Below are positions 15,548-24,548 of a stretch of 64,000 bases of DNA, one piece after another. Source of the stretch: CAZHFW01 sp964531675 (GTDB lineage Bacteria > Planctomycetota > Phycisphaerae > Phycisphaerales > UBA1924). The notes beneath the pieces are model-generated. The model did not search any database. It saw only the letters and a program-made list of their open reading frames with translations, and had not been told where the DNA came from. Location: positions 1 to 64,000 of the forward strand of contig CAZHFW010000010.1 in the NCBI GenBank assembly GCA_964531675.1. The letters run 5' to 3'. Each line of letters starts with the position of its first letter. Positions within the stretch are counted from its first letter, which is position 1. The translations under genes were made by a program, and so were the position numbers.

Positions 15548-17812
15548 ATGGCTTTTGCTCGCAACGGACTGAACCACCGGCACGTGATCGCTCCGCGCAC
15601 GCTTTTCGTGGGTGGAGTGCTGGCAGCCTCCCTCTTCTCGGGTCTCGCGCAGGCTCAGGACAACTGCGGCGAGCAGTGGCTCGCGCTCGGATCGCTGCCG
15701 GGCACGGATGGAATCGTCGCCGCGTTGACCATGTGGGATCCCGATGGGTCCGGTCCGAAGCCCCCGCAGCTCATCATCGCCGGTGAGTTTGTGAGGGCGG
15801 GTGATGTTCTCGCGTCGAACATCGTTGCCTATGACCTGAGCTCCGGACGATTTGCCGCATTGGGCTCGGGTGTGGACGGCCCCGTGAACGCGCTAGCGAT
15901 CCTGCCCTCGGGCGAGCTTGCCATCGGCGGCGCATTCAAGACCGCCGGCGGAGTCCCCGCGAGTCTGGTTGCGCGCTGGAATGGCTCCACATGGGCGCCC
16001 ATCGGGGCCGGAATCGGGTCGACAAGTGCAGCCACGGTCTACGCGTTGGCGGTCCTGCCGAGCGGCGATCTTGTTGCCGGCGGTGCGTTCGGGTCCTCAA
16101 CCGGAACCCCGTTGCGCAACATCGCGCGGTGGGATGGCTCGTCCTGGGACTCCATGAACGGCGGACTCAACGTCGGTGGCCGGGTGTTCGCGATGACGTT
16201 GGCCTCGAACGGCGATCTGATCGTTGCGGGGTACTTCGGTACTGCTGGCGGCGTGAACGCCAACAGCATCGCCCGCTGGAACGGATCTGCCTGGTTCCCC
16301 ATCGGCATCGGGCTTGGCCCGCAGCGTCCGTACATCAGTGCAGTGGCCACGCTCGCCAGCGGCGATCTTCTGGCGTCCGGGAGCTTCACGACCATCAACA
16401 ACGCGGCGGGTCAGAACTTCGCGCGCTGGAATGGCTCGTCGTGGTCCGCGATCACGCCGACTCCCAACTCGACCGCCTTTGCGTTCAAGCGCTTGTCTGA
16501 CGGCTCTCTGCTCGTCGGGGGCGATCTCACCAAAGTTGGCGCTACGGATGTGCCCCACATCGCCAGGTGGGATGGCGTGAACTGGTCGCCGGTTGGCGCC
16601 CTGAGTGATATCGTCTCCGCTCTTGAAGTCTTGCCCAATGGAGACTTCGTCGCTGGTGGCTGGTTTACGTTCGCCGACAATCAGCCCGCGAGTCACGTCG
16701 CCCGCTGGGACGGCAAGAAATGGAATGCGCTGGGATCCGGCGTGGCCCTCTCATCTCGTCTGCTCGCGGTTCTCCCGAACGATGAACTCGTCGCAAATAC
16801 CAGCAGGCAGGCCGGTGCGGCTGCCTCAGTCCCTTCGGCTCTTGCCGAACGATTCAATGGCTCGTCCTGGTCGCCCTTCGCGCCCGAGCTGAAGAACATC
16901 GCGTTTGTGACCTTCCTGACCGATGGCTCGATGGTCGTCTCGGGTGAGCGTCGCACGACCGGGGAGCGCGTGATTGTCCGGTGGACCGGTGCATCCTGGG
17001 AAACGCTGGGCGTGCTTGATCTCCCAGCGACCCAGCTCATCGCGACGCCGGGCGGAGGCTTGATTGCCGCAGGCGAGTTCACATCCGTGGGCGGTGTCGC
17101 CGCCAATCGCATCGCCCGCTGGGACGGCGCGCAATGGTCCCCGCTGGGTGCAGGGCTGAACAACACCGTGTCCACCGCCGTTCGACTCTCGAATGGAGAC
17201 ATCGTCGTCGCCGGCAGTTTCTCCGTCGCCGGAGGTTCACGCGCCAATCGCGTGGCGCGGTGGGATGGCGCACAGTGGTCGCCCCTTGGCGCTGGCCTGA
17301 ATGGTTTGCCCGCTTCGCTCGCGGTTCTGCCCGGCGGGAGTCTGGTCGCCACCGGGAACTTCACCGCCAGCGGCGCGACGCCCGTCGCGTACATCGCCCG
17401 CTGGGACGGCGTGCAGTGGTCCTCGCTCGGAACGGGCCTGAATCAATCCGGCAACGCGCTGGCCGTGCTTCCCAATGGCGACCTGGTCGTCGGTGGTTCC
17501 TTCACCACCGCGGGCGGCGTGCCCGCCAATCGCCTGGCCCGCTGGAACGGCTCCTCGTGGTCCGCCTTCGGCAGCGGGATGAACGGCTCCGTCTACGCGC
17601 TGGCTCTGCGTTCCACCGGAGAACTCGTCGCGACTGGAAACTTCACCATCGCCGACGGCAAGCCCGTCGCGTACATCGCCCGCCTCGCGTCCACCGGCAC
17701 GCCCACCATCTCCGTGCCGCCCGCCCCCACGATCACGACCGCCGGAGGCACCCTCACGCTCTCGGCCACGCCAACCAATGGCTACGCCGACGTCTCCGCC
17801 CAGTGGTTCTGA
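15548..17812 (+). CDS. Secreted beta-propeller protein, ended early by an in-frame TGA
   Basis: The protein has 754 aa up to the TGA. After a signal peptide (LFVGGVLAASLFSGLAQAQ) come many ~50-residue repeats of the form 'ALAVLPNGDLVVGGxFTTAGGVPAN-xxARWNGSxW', delta-60/kelch-like propeller blades found in large planctomycete surface proteins. The start is ATG 15548, preceded by GGAGG. Residues from ~720 begin an Ig-like domain (PPAPTITTAGGTLTLSATPT) which is cut at codon 755: ...AQWF then TGA. The same frame then continues with the rest of the Ig domain and a GC-type dockerin tail (17813-18193), so the intact gene would encode 881 aa. It is probably a cell-surface adhesin or binding protein that loses its anchor if translation stops here. 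Confidence 0.8.
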   Translation: MAFARNGLNHRHVIAPRTLFVGGVLAASLFSGLAQAQDNCGEQWLALGSLPGTDGIVAALTMWDPDGSGPKPPQLIIAGEFVRAGDVLASNIVAYDLSSGRFAALGSGVDGPVNALAILPSGELAIGGAFKTAGGVPASLVARWNGSTWAPIGAGIGSTSAATVYALAVLPSGDLVAGGAFGSSTGTPLRNIARWDGSSWDSMNGGLNVGGRVFAMTLASNGDLIVAGYFGTAGGVNANSIARWNGSAWFPIGIGLGPQRPYISAVATLASGDLLASGSFTTINNAAGQNFARWNGSSWSAITPTPNSTAFAFKRLSDGSLLVGGDLTKVGATDVPHIARWDGVNWSPVGALSDIVSALEVLPNGDFVAGGWFTFADNQPASHVARWDGKKWNALGSGVALSSRLLAVLPNDELVANTSRQAGAAASVPSALAERFNGSSWSPFAPELKNIAFVTFLTDGSMVVSGERRTTGERVIVRWTGASWETLGVLDLPATQLIATPGGGLIAAGEFTSVGGVAANRIARWDGAQWSPLGAGLNNTVSTAVRLSNGDIVVAGSFSVAGGSRANRVARWDGAQWSPLGAGLNGLPASLAVLPGGSLVATGNFTASGATPVAYIARWDGVQWSSLGTGLNQSGNALAVLPNGDLVVGGSFTTAGGVPANRLARWNGSSWSAFGSGMNGSVYALALRSTGELVATGNFTIADGKPVAYIARLASTGTPTISVPPAPTITTAGGTLTLSATPTNGYADVSAQWF

Positions 17813-18193
17813 GGCCAGACACCCATCGTCGACGGCCCGGGGGGCGCATCGGCCGGCGGCGGAACCGTCTTCGACGCTCAGGCCGCACTCGTTTCTCCCA
17901 CCGACAACTCCGTCGCCACGCTCCGCATCGAACAGGTCCAGCCCTCGGACGCGGGGCTCTACAGCGTTCGCTTCGCAAACTCCTGCGGCGAGGTGACGTC
18001 CGTCCCGGTGCAGGTCAACGTCCGCCTCTGCGCCGCGGATGTCGACGCCAACGGTGAAGTCGACTCCGCCGACTTCTTCGAGTTCCTGTCGTGCTGGAAC
18101 CTCTCCGGCTCCTGCGCCGACCTCGATGAGTCAGGCCAGGTCGATCTGGGCGACTTCTTCCTCTTCTTCGATCAGTTTGACCAGGGCTGCTGA
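17813..18193 (+). pseudogene. C-terminal half of the interrupted gene: Ig-like end plus GC-type dockerin
   Basis: This is in the same frame as 15548-17812, directly after the TGA. It reads GQTPIVDGPGG, then SDAGLYSVRFANSCGE (C-terminal strands of an Ig-like domain) and two EF-hand-like loops, DVDANGEVDSADFFEF and DLDESGQVDLGDFF, ending FFDQFDQGC. The tail matches the GC-type dockerin anchor seen on the 548-aa protein at 20712. No ribosome site starts a separate protein here (the first ATG is at 17993), so it is expressed only by readthrough or if the TGA is a sequence error. A CGA-to-TGA transition would explain it. Confidence 0.75.
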
Positions 18194-18291
18194 ACGCGCG
18201 CCTGAAGAATCGAGCTCTTGTCCGAACGGCATCGGCCAGCGCTGCGGGCGATGCGAGCAGTGGGGGAGCGCTTGAGTTCTTGCGCGTGCGC

Positions 18292-19563
18292 TCACGCGTC
18301 CGGCGCTGGGAAGAGCTCGAAGCGACGGCTCAGCGTCGTCGAGATCGGCGGATACGTCATCTCGAACCGCGAGCCCACGAAGTCGTCGATCTTCTGCCCC
18401 ACCCGCGCCGTCACGTCGTTCACCATACGCGGATACCACGGAATGTGCGGGCACACCACGCCCGAAACACCGGGCGGCAGCAGCGTGGGGCTCTCCGTGA
18501 TCGGCAGCGACTGCCGCGCAAACTCGCTCTCGATGTTCTGATGCGGGAAGTTCAGCCTGTCCAGCAGCTGCGCCGGCGGCGCGGTGTTGATCCCCAGGTC
18601 CTTGTGCAGGTACATGTCGAAGATCACGCGCTCCACGGGGATCGTGAGCAGCACCATGAACCCCGCGGTGTCAGGCACCGGGGAATAGCGCGGATAGAGC
18701 CCGTGCATCCGGGTTCCGAACACGCACGTCGAGAGCCCCTCATTGCCCACCGGGCCCGGCGCAAGCTCGAAGCGGTTGTAATCCCCCGAGGGCACAATGC
18801 GGATGTCGAGGGAGGAAGGGCTGCAATACGTCCGCAGAAGCCGCAGCTGGTTGTTCTCCGGCGTGGAGTTGTCCAGGGGCTCCTTGCTGAACGTCGTCAC
18901 TTCGCCCGTTGACTTGTGCACCGCCTCGTGGCTCAGCGTGATCGCGTCCGGCCGCAGACGGCGGAATCCCACGAATCCGTTGACGTGCCCGATGTCGAGC
19001 ATCGTCGGATCGCGCGGGCTCGGGAAGACGAAGACCGACACGAAACGAGTCTGGGCTTGCACGCCCCACACGCCGCAGGCGCCCTCGAAGAGCGAACGCC
19101 GGGCCTTCTCACGCTCCGCCGACGCCGCCGCGTCCCCGCGGTTGGCCATCAGCATCGCCAGTGTCTTGCGATCGCCCGAGCAGGAAGCCAGCGCATCCTC
19201 GAAGCGTGACAGCGCCGTGATCGCGGTCTCGATGGCGCTCTCCGGCGCGCCGCGCAGGCGGCAGGCCTCAAAGAACTTGGCCATGCTCTGCGAGCCAGGC
19301 ACATCGCTGACCACCAGCGTCGGATTGGACTCGCGCACGACGCGCGTCAGTCGCCAGGTCAGGCCGCGGTTGAGCCCGAGCTCGCGCGCAGACTCGCGCG
19401 TCTTGGTCGGGTCCAGCCCGGCCAGGGCGAACAGGCTGGCGATCTCGGCCCGGGCCAGATGAAAGGAAGAGATCAGGTCCTCGAGCTTGCCGCCGCGATC
19501 CTCGCCGGTCGGTTTTTGTTCAGAGATGATGTGGTGAGCCTGGGTCATTTGGGGGTCGTCCAT
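18292..19563 (-). CDS. Conserved hypothetical protein with possible N-terminal HTH (423 aa)
   Basis: I do not recognise the family. The start ATG 19563 was chosen because CAGGGGCTC precedes it; the open frame extends further but reads as non-coding. Residues ~40-75 (EIASLFALAGLDPTKTRESA, then GLNRGLTWRLTRVV) look like a helix-turn-helix. The rest is a soluble mixed alpha/beta domain without signal peptide or membrane helices. A regulatory protein with a ligand or effector domain is conceivable, but nothing proves it. It lies convergent to the broken beta-propeller gene and divergent from the VPAP protein at 19838. Confidence 0.7.
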   Translation of the reverse strand: MDDPQMTQAHHIISEQKPTGEDRGGKLEDLISSFHLARAEIASLFALAGLDPTKTRESARELGLNRGLTWRLTRVVRESNPTLVVSDVPGSQSMAKFFEACRLRGAPESAIETAITALSRFEDALASCSGDRKTLAMLMANRGDAAASAEREKARRSLFEGACGVWGVQAQTRFVSVFVFPSPRDPTMLDIGHVNGFVGFRRLRPDAITLSHEAVHKSTGEVTTFSKEPLDNSTPENNQLRLLRTYCSPSSLDIRIVPSGDYNRFELAPGPVGNEGLSTCVFGTRMHGLYPRYSPVPDTAGFMVLLTIPVERVIFDMYLHKDLGINTAPPAQLLDRLNFPHQNIESEFARQSLPITESPTLLPPGVSGVVCPHIPWYPRMVNDVTARVGQKIDDFVGSRFEMTYPPISTTLSRRFELFPAPDA

Positions 19564-19837
19564 GAGCCCCTGAGGGGGGTCTCGGTGCTCTGGAGCATAC
19601 GAAGTCGCTGGCTGTCCCGCAAGGATGACCAGAAAAATGTCAAAAATGACACTTGACAGGACGGCTGGTGTCGATAAATTGACCCCAGATGACCGCTGCG
19701 GTCCGGAACTAGGAGCCGGAGTCGCGGCAGAAACCGGCGGATTTCGGGGTGTCCCGAAGCTGCCGGAGCCGGAAACTGGGCTTTGACCGACTGTGGTGGC
19801 CGGTTTCTGGAAACGGACCAATAGGAAGGAGAGGACC

Positions 19838-20536
19838 ATGGGACTTCGGAACGTGATGATGCTGGCGGTGGTGGGTGTGGCGGCGGGCGCGGCGCAGGCC
19901 GATGTCCTGTGGGACCAGTCCGCGATCGACCTGAACGCCCCGCTGAGCTTTGCCAACGCCGTCCGCACCGCGGGCTTCGGCCAGCGCGAGGCCTACGGCA
20001 TGAGCGACATCCATGTCGGCGCCGGCGGCTGGACCATCCAGAGCATCTCGGTCTACATGTCCACCTTCGCCTTCAGCACCCCGACCACCGCGACGCTCAA
20101 CGTCTTCGCCAAGACCAGCTCGCTCCCGACCGCTGCGAACAATCCGCGTTCCACCGCTCTGGGCGGCTCGGGCACCACGGTCGCGGTCTCTGTGCTCCAG
20201 TTTGAGATCAACGGGAACAGCGGTCAGTTCGCCAACGAAGTGATCGCGTCGGGCCTCAATCTCAACCTCGCTGAGGGTGATTACTGGATCGGCCTGACCC
20301 CGCGCTACGTCGGCTCCGACGCCGACAACCAGTGGCCGGCCCTCTCCCAGTGGGGCTCCAGCCAGGCTGTCCGTTTCGCGACCCCGCTTGATCCGTCCTG
20401 GACGGACAACGCGGCCGCCTTCGGCGCTGGCCCCACCGACGGCGCGATCAAGATCCAGGGCGTCGCGGTCCCCGCGCCGGCCTCCCTGTCGCTCGTCGGT
20501 CTCGGCGCTCTGGCCGCCGGCCGTCGTCGTCGTTGA
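19838..20536 (+). CDS. Secreted VPAP/PEP-CTERM-like protein
   Basis: The protein has 232 aa. A signal peptide (VMMLAVVGVAAGAAQA) precedes a beta-rich domain (WTIQSISVYMSTFAFSTPTT, 'choice-of-anchor'-like). The C-terminus VPAPASLSLVGLGALAAGRRRR is a PEP-CTERM-type sorting signal: proline motif, hydrophobic helix, arginine cluster. It is presumably exported and processed by an exosortase-like system, with function unknown. The ATG at 19838 follows GGAAGGAGAGG. The 5' region shares TGGAAACGG-CC with the next secreted-protein gene at 20712. Confidence 0.85.
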   Translation: MGLRNVMMLAVVGVAAGAAQADVLWDQSAIDLNAPLSFANAVRTAGFGQREAYGMSDIHVGAGGWTIQSISVYMSTFAFSTPTTATLNVFAKTSSLPTAANNPRSTALGGSGTTVAVSVLQFEINGNSGQFANEVIASGLNLNLAEGDYWIGLTPRYVGSDADNQWPALSQWGSSQAVRFATPLDPSWTDNAAAFGAGPTDGAIKIQGVAVPAPASLSLVGLGALAAGRRRR

Positions 20537-20711
20537 ACACTTGTCTCTCCCGCTCCCGTCGCGGACACGCGGCGGGCAGCGCTTTCGGATCCGTACACAC
20601 GCCCTTCCGATGGCAACGGGCTCGCTCGCGTCGTGGGTGGCGTGACGGGTGAAGTCCCGAGAACGCACAAGTATTTGGAAACGGCCCCAACGGGCCAGAT
20701 GGAGATCGGCG

Positions 20712-22358
20712 ATGAAGCTCTCTGGAGTCGGTGCGCTGGCGATGGTCGCGGGCTTTGCTTCCCAGGCTCTGGCGGTTCCCCCGCAGTTCGTGCTCACAGG
20801 CCAGCTCGGCTCGGGCATCACCGCCGATGGACAGAGCGTCGTCGGCTCCAACTTCGACCTCGCCGCGGGCGTCTACTACATCAAGGTCTTCACCCCCGGC
20901 GTCGGCACCCTCAACACCTACGCCGTGCGCGACAATGACGCCTTGGCCATCTCCAACGACGGCGGCGTCATCGCCTACGGCGCCTACGACCTCGAGAACG
21001 TCGCCGGCCTGGGCACCGACATCCTCACGCCTCACTCCTGGACCGACGCCAACGGCGCCGTCAACCACGGCCTGGCCCCCTTCAGCTTCAACTGCGACGC
21101 CTTCGCAGCCTCCATGAACGGTCTCTCCGGCAATGGCCGTTATATGGTCGGCGGCACCTACACCCAGCAGCTCTGCGGTCCCTACCGCCCGTTCCGCTTC
21201 GATCGTCAGACCAACTCCTGGGAGATCATCACGCCCCGCCCCGGCTCCCGCTCCGCCAACGCCTGGTCCGCCAGCAACGACGGTTCGGTCGTCTGCGGTC
21301 GCGATGAAGCCGATCCCAACGACGTTCAGGTCACCCGCGTCGCGGCGGTCTGGATCAAGAACGGCGCCACCTGGAACCAGACCATCCTCGATCCCCGCGG
21401 CGGCGAGGCGGTCGCGGTCAGCGGCGACGGCAACACCGTCATCGGCACCATGCACGAAGAGACCTTCTATGAGGTCTTCGGCGTCTTCGACACCTGCCCC
21501 GTCCGCTGGACCCGCTCGGGCAACACCTGGACGCCCCACATGCTCGGCGGCAACTTCACCCTCACCCCCGCCGCGTGCAGCTTCGATGGCTCCACCATCG
21601 TCGGCAACGGCGGCGATGATGGCTCGGGCTTCATCTGGCGCGCCGATCTCAACGGCGGCGTCCCCATGGGCATGATGGACTACACCATCGCCAACAACGG
21701 CAACCTCCCCGAGGACTTCGTCATCGGGTCCTACTTCGGCGCTCCGATCATCGATATCTCCGACGATGGCAACGCCGTCCTCGTTTCGCTCTGGAGCAAC
21801 CGCAACCCCTGCCTCCCCTGGTTCCCCAGCGCGATCATGTACCTCAACGGCGCACCCTGCACCGCCGCCGAGTTCACCTCCACGCCCGTCTCTCACTACA
21901 ACCCCGCCGGGCCCGCCTCCGAGCCCTTCGGCATGACCTTCAACTGCTTCATCACCGGGTCCATGGACCTGAACATCCAGTGGCAGAAGGAATCCGAGCC
22001 CGGTTCGGGCCAGTGGGACAACCTCGTCGATGACAACTGCGACGAGTTCCTCCCCGAGTACTTCAACTACCGCGGCACCAACACCATGCAGCTCCGCCTG
22101 GGCAGCCTCGACAACGTCTGGCCCGGCCGTTACCGCTGCGTGATCATCAACGACTGCGGCACGCAGACCAGCAATCCCTTCCGCGTCTCGACCTGCCTGG
22201 CCGATCTCACCTGCGACCAGGTCGTGGATCTGTCCGACTACTTCCAGTTCTTCAACGCCTTCGACCAGGGCACGTCCGAAGCCGATCTCACCGACAACGG
22301 CGAGGTCGATCTCGAGGACTTCTTCGCCTTCTTCAACGCGTTCGATCAGGGCTGCTGA
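20712..22358 (+). CDS. Secreted GC-type dockerin protein with repeat and Ig-like domains
   Basis: The protein has 548 aa. A signal peptide (LSGVGALAMVAGFASQALA) is followed by repeats of the HAF-like 'ISNDGGVIAYGAYD / VSGDGNTVIGTM / ISDDGNAVLVSLW' type (~60-400), an Ig-like segment (IQWQKESEPGSGQW, then GRYRCVIINDCGTQTS) and two dockerin-like loops ending FFAFFNAFDQGC. It is probably an extracellular, surface-anchored protein. ATG 20712 follows GGAGATCGGCG. The LuxR-type regulator starts 33 bp downstream and may be cotranscribed. Confidence 0.85.
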   Translation: MKLSGVGALAMVAGFASQALAVPPQFVLTGQLGSGITADGQSVVGSNFDLAAGVYYIKVFTPGVGTLNTYAVRDNDALAISNDGGVIAYGAYDLENVAGLGTDILTPHSWTDANGAVNHGLAPFSFNCDAFAASMNGLSGNGRYMVGGTYTQQLCGPYRPFRFDRQTNSWEIITPRPGSRSANAWSASNDGSVVCGRDEADPNDVQVTRVAAVWIKNGATWNQTILDPRGGEAVAVSGDGNTVIGTMHEETFYEVFGVFDTCPVRWTRSGNTWTPHMLGGNFTLTPAACSFDGSTIVGNGGDDGSGFIWRADLNGGVPMGMMDYTIANNGNLPEDFVIGSYFGAPIIDISDDGNAVLVSLWSNRNPCLPWFPSAIMYLNGAPCTAAEFTSTPVSHYNPAGPASEPFGMTFNCFITGSMDLNIQWQKESEPGSGQWDNLVDDNCDEFLPEYFNYRGTNTMQLRLGSLDNVWPGRYRCVIINDCGTQTSNPFRVSTCLADLTCDQVVDLSDYFQFFNAFDQGTSEADLTDNGEVDLEDFFAFFNAFDQGC

Positions 22359-22391
22359 AGCCTTCTCTCCGCGAGCAACCAGGAGCCTGTC

Positions 22392-23132
22392 ATGGTGGTT
22401 GATGCCGGCGTAACCCCATTGCGGACTCGGGCTTCGCTCGAGACTCTCGCCCAAGTCGCGGCCGGCGCGGCGCAGCTCCCCAGGGTTCCGGTCTTTGACT
22501 GGGGGGATCGCGCCGCGTCGGCCCTGGGCCTTTGGGGCCCGGATTCTGCGACCGCGGTCGCGATCTTCGGGCCCGACGGCCGCATCATCCATGTCGGCAC
22601 CTCCACCCGCGGTGCGCACGCGGACCTGCGCATCGCGCTCACCGAGCAGACCGTCCGTCTCGGCGAGCAGCTCCGTCCCGACACCGGCGTCCGTCCCGCG
22701 CGGGCCGACGCGGACGCAGAAGATGTCTTCCGCGGTGCGGGATTCCCTGCCGGCGTCGTCCAGATCGCCTGCCAGGATCTTCTCTCCGCTGGGCGCATCT
22801 GGGTCGCCCAGTGGCGTCCGGCTTCCGACACTCCGGCCGAACTGGATCTGGAAGCCTTCGGCGCCAGCGTCGCGTGGGTCGCAAATGCCGCCAGCGTCAT
22901 CGTTGGCGATGGCAAGTCCGCGGTTCGCTGGCTCACGCGCCGTGAAACTGAAGTTCTGGACCTGATCGCGCTGGGGAGCACCGCCCGAGAAATCGGCGAA
23001 GCGGTCTGCCGCAGCGTGCACACCGTGCAGGATCACCTCAAGGCCATCCGGCGCAAGTCGGGGTTCAACACCCGCGGCGCGCTGGTCGCCGCCGCCCTGG
23101 GCCGAACCCTCCCAGGCCCCGGGGGACGCTGA
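22392..23132 (+). CDS. LuxR-type transcriptional regulator
   Basis: The protein has 246 aa. The C-terminal ~60 residues (LTRRETEVLDLIALGSTARE, IGEAVCRSVHTVQDHLKAI, RRKSGFNTRGALVAAALG) are a GerE/LuxR HTH. The N-terminal ~180 residues lack a phospho-acceptor receiver layout and look like a sensor domain of unknown ligand (VAIFGPDGRIIHVGTSTRGA). It follows the 548-aa secreted-protein gene by 33 bp, so it may be in the same operon and regulate surface-protein genes, which is inference. Confidence 0.85.
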   Translation: MVVDAGVTPLRTRASLETLAQVAAGAAQLPRVPVFDWGDRAASALGLWGPDSATAVAIFGPDGRIIHVGTSTRGAHADLRIALTEQTVRLGEQLRPDTGVRPARADADAEDVFRGAGFPAGVVQIACQDLLSAGRIWVAQWRPASDTPAELDLEAFGASVAWVANAASVIVGDGKSAVRWLTRRETEVLDLIALGSTAREIGEAVCRSVHTVQDHLKAIRRKSGFNTRGALVAAALGRTLPGPGGR

Positions 23133-23452
23133 AGCCCGAGGGGCGCGGACGCCAGATGCGCCCGCGGAAGCGGTGCGGGTCCCAGAAAATCACGCTCCGA
23201 GCACCGAAGCCTGTCAAGCTGCGCGGTTTGTACGCCGCGGAAGGGCTGCCGACGGGCCCGAGTGCAGCTGCGCGTGAATTCCGCAACCCTTTCGCGGGAC
23301 ATTTCGCATAGTCGTGTGTGACCGACCGCCTCACGCGTCTGGACGCGCCGGCGATCGGGCACACGAGAAGCAACACCCAAACTCGATCCGTTCGAGCGTG
23401 ACGCGGGCGATGCCTGCGTGCGGGGCTGTCGCTTTCTCGTAAGGAGAAGGCC
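23133..23452. other. Intergenic region without gene
   Basis: This 320-bp stretch lies between the LuxR gene and the next secreted-protein gene. No ORF reads like protein. A possible -10 CATAGT occurs near 23306 and an AAGGAGAAGG ribosome site lies just before 23453. No terminator or RNA structure was recognised. Confidence 0.4.
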
Positions 23453-24457
23453 GTGGCTCGCACAACTTCAAACGCGTGCGTTCAGCGTCGTTCCGCGCTG
23501 GCCGGGATTCTGCTTGCCCTTTCGGGCATCGCCGGTCCCACGCTGGTGCAGGGCGGCGTCACCTCCGATCCGCTCAACACCGTCTTCCTCGCCGGCGGCA
23601 ACGCGATCGAGATCTCGCCCCCCCAGAGCGTCGCGCCCGGCGCCCTGGTGAGCTCCGAGATGCTCAAGGTCTTCCGTGAGCAGCAGTCGCTCACCCTCCG
23701 CACCCAGGTCTTTGTGGATGTCGTCGGCGCCGGCCGCATCGCCAGCCCCGACGAACTCTCCTTCGGCAAGATCCAGGCCGGCACCCGCGTCGACACCTAC
23801 TTCATCCATGGCGACGCCGGTGGCCAGCGCGTCATCGGCCCCATCTCGGGCTCCATCGAGTTCAGCCAGCCCATCATCGGCGTCCTCGTCAGCGGCGGCA
23901 CCCTCGATCCCTCCGACCCCGTCATCGGCGGCAACCAGACCGAATACAACGCCGACCCCGCACGCGGCCTCGAACTCGACGCCGGCGACTGGATCGAAAT
24001 CTCCAGCGACCGCAAGACCATCCGCTTCGGCTTCAGCCTCGCCGGCAGCGTCGATCAGATCCGCGTCGTCACGCTCGCCAACGATCAGAACGAAACCCCC
24101 ACCAGCATGACCGACGACTTCTCCGTCAGCTTCGGCGGCGGGGGAGGCATGGGTGATGGTGGCGCCGGTCAGCCCGCGGAATCCCTTGGCGGTGACGCGC
24201 CCTTCTCGGGCACCGACGGCGGCGGCGGCAGCGGCAGCGCGATGCCCCTGATCCTCCCGCCCAGCGACGACAGCTCCACGCCGCTCCCTGAGACCCCCAA
24301 GAACATGGATCCGCCCACCGTTCCCCCTCCTCCCAAGGACTCGGTCCCCCCGAACCCCAACGACCCGCCCGATCACCCCAACGTCCCCGCGCCGGGCGGC
24401 CTGCTCGTCATGCTCTCGGGGATTGCCACCGCCTCGCGCCGGCGTCGCAGCTTCTGA
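23453..24457 (+). CDS. Secreted VPAP-type surface protein (334 aa)
   Basis: The GTG start follows AAGGAGAAGGCC. A signal peptide (SALAGILLALSGIAGPTLVQG) precedes a beta-rich domain (~35-220: VSSEMLKVFREQQSLTLRTQ, QRVIGPISGSIEFSQPIIGV). A Gly/Ser/Pro-rich spacer (~225-305) follows, and the C-terminus VPAPGGLLVMLSGIATASRRRR is a PEP-CTERM-like signal. It is probably exported and processed at the envelope. Function is unknown; the 'PISGSIEF...PIIGVLV' core recurs in planctomycete choice-of-anchor-type proteins. Confidence 0.8.
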   Translation: MARTTSNACVQRRSALAGILLALSGIAGPTLVQGGVTSDPLNTVFLAGGNAIEISPPQSVAPGALVSSEMLKVFREQQSLTLRTQVFVDVVGAGRIASPDELSFGKIQAGTRVDTYFIHGDAGGQRVIGPISGSIEFSQPIIGVLVSGGTLDPSDPVIGGNQTEYNADPARGLELDAGDWIEISSDRKTIRFGFSLAGSVDQIRVVTLANDQNETPTSMTDDFSVSFGGGGGMGDGGAGQPAESLGGDAPFSGTDGGGGSGSAMPLILPPSDDSSTPLPETPKNMDPPTVPPPPKDSVPPNPNDPPDHPNVPAPGGLLVMLSGIATASRRRRSF

Positions 24458-24548
24458 GCAGCGATAGCCGTCTGCCGCGAACCCTCCGGACCGTCCGGTC
24501 CCGGAACGCTCGCGGGCTCCGCCCACACGAGAGCACCCATCCCGCGCC

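Noticed and set aside
17810..17812. UGA decoded as selenocysteine
   Set aside because: There is no SECIS-like hairpin immediately after it, and the protein is not of a redox type. A nonsense mutation or error is simpler.
20448..23036. 862-aa minus-strand open frame
   Set aside because: It is antisense to the dockerin and LuxR genes, which have signal peptide, HTH and ribosome sites. Its composition is a GC-bias artefact.
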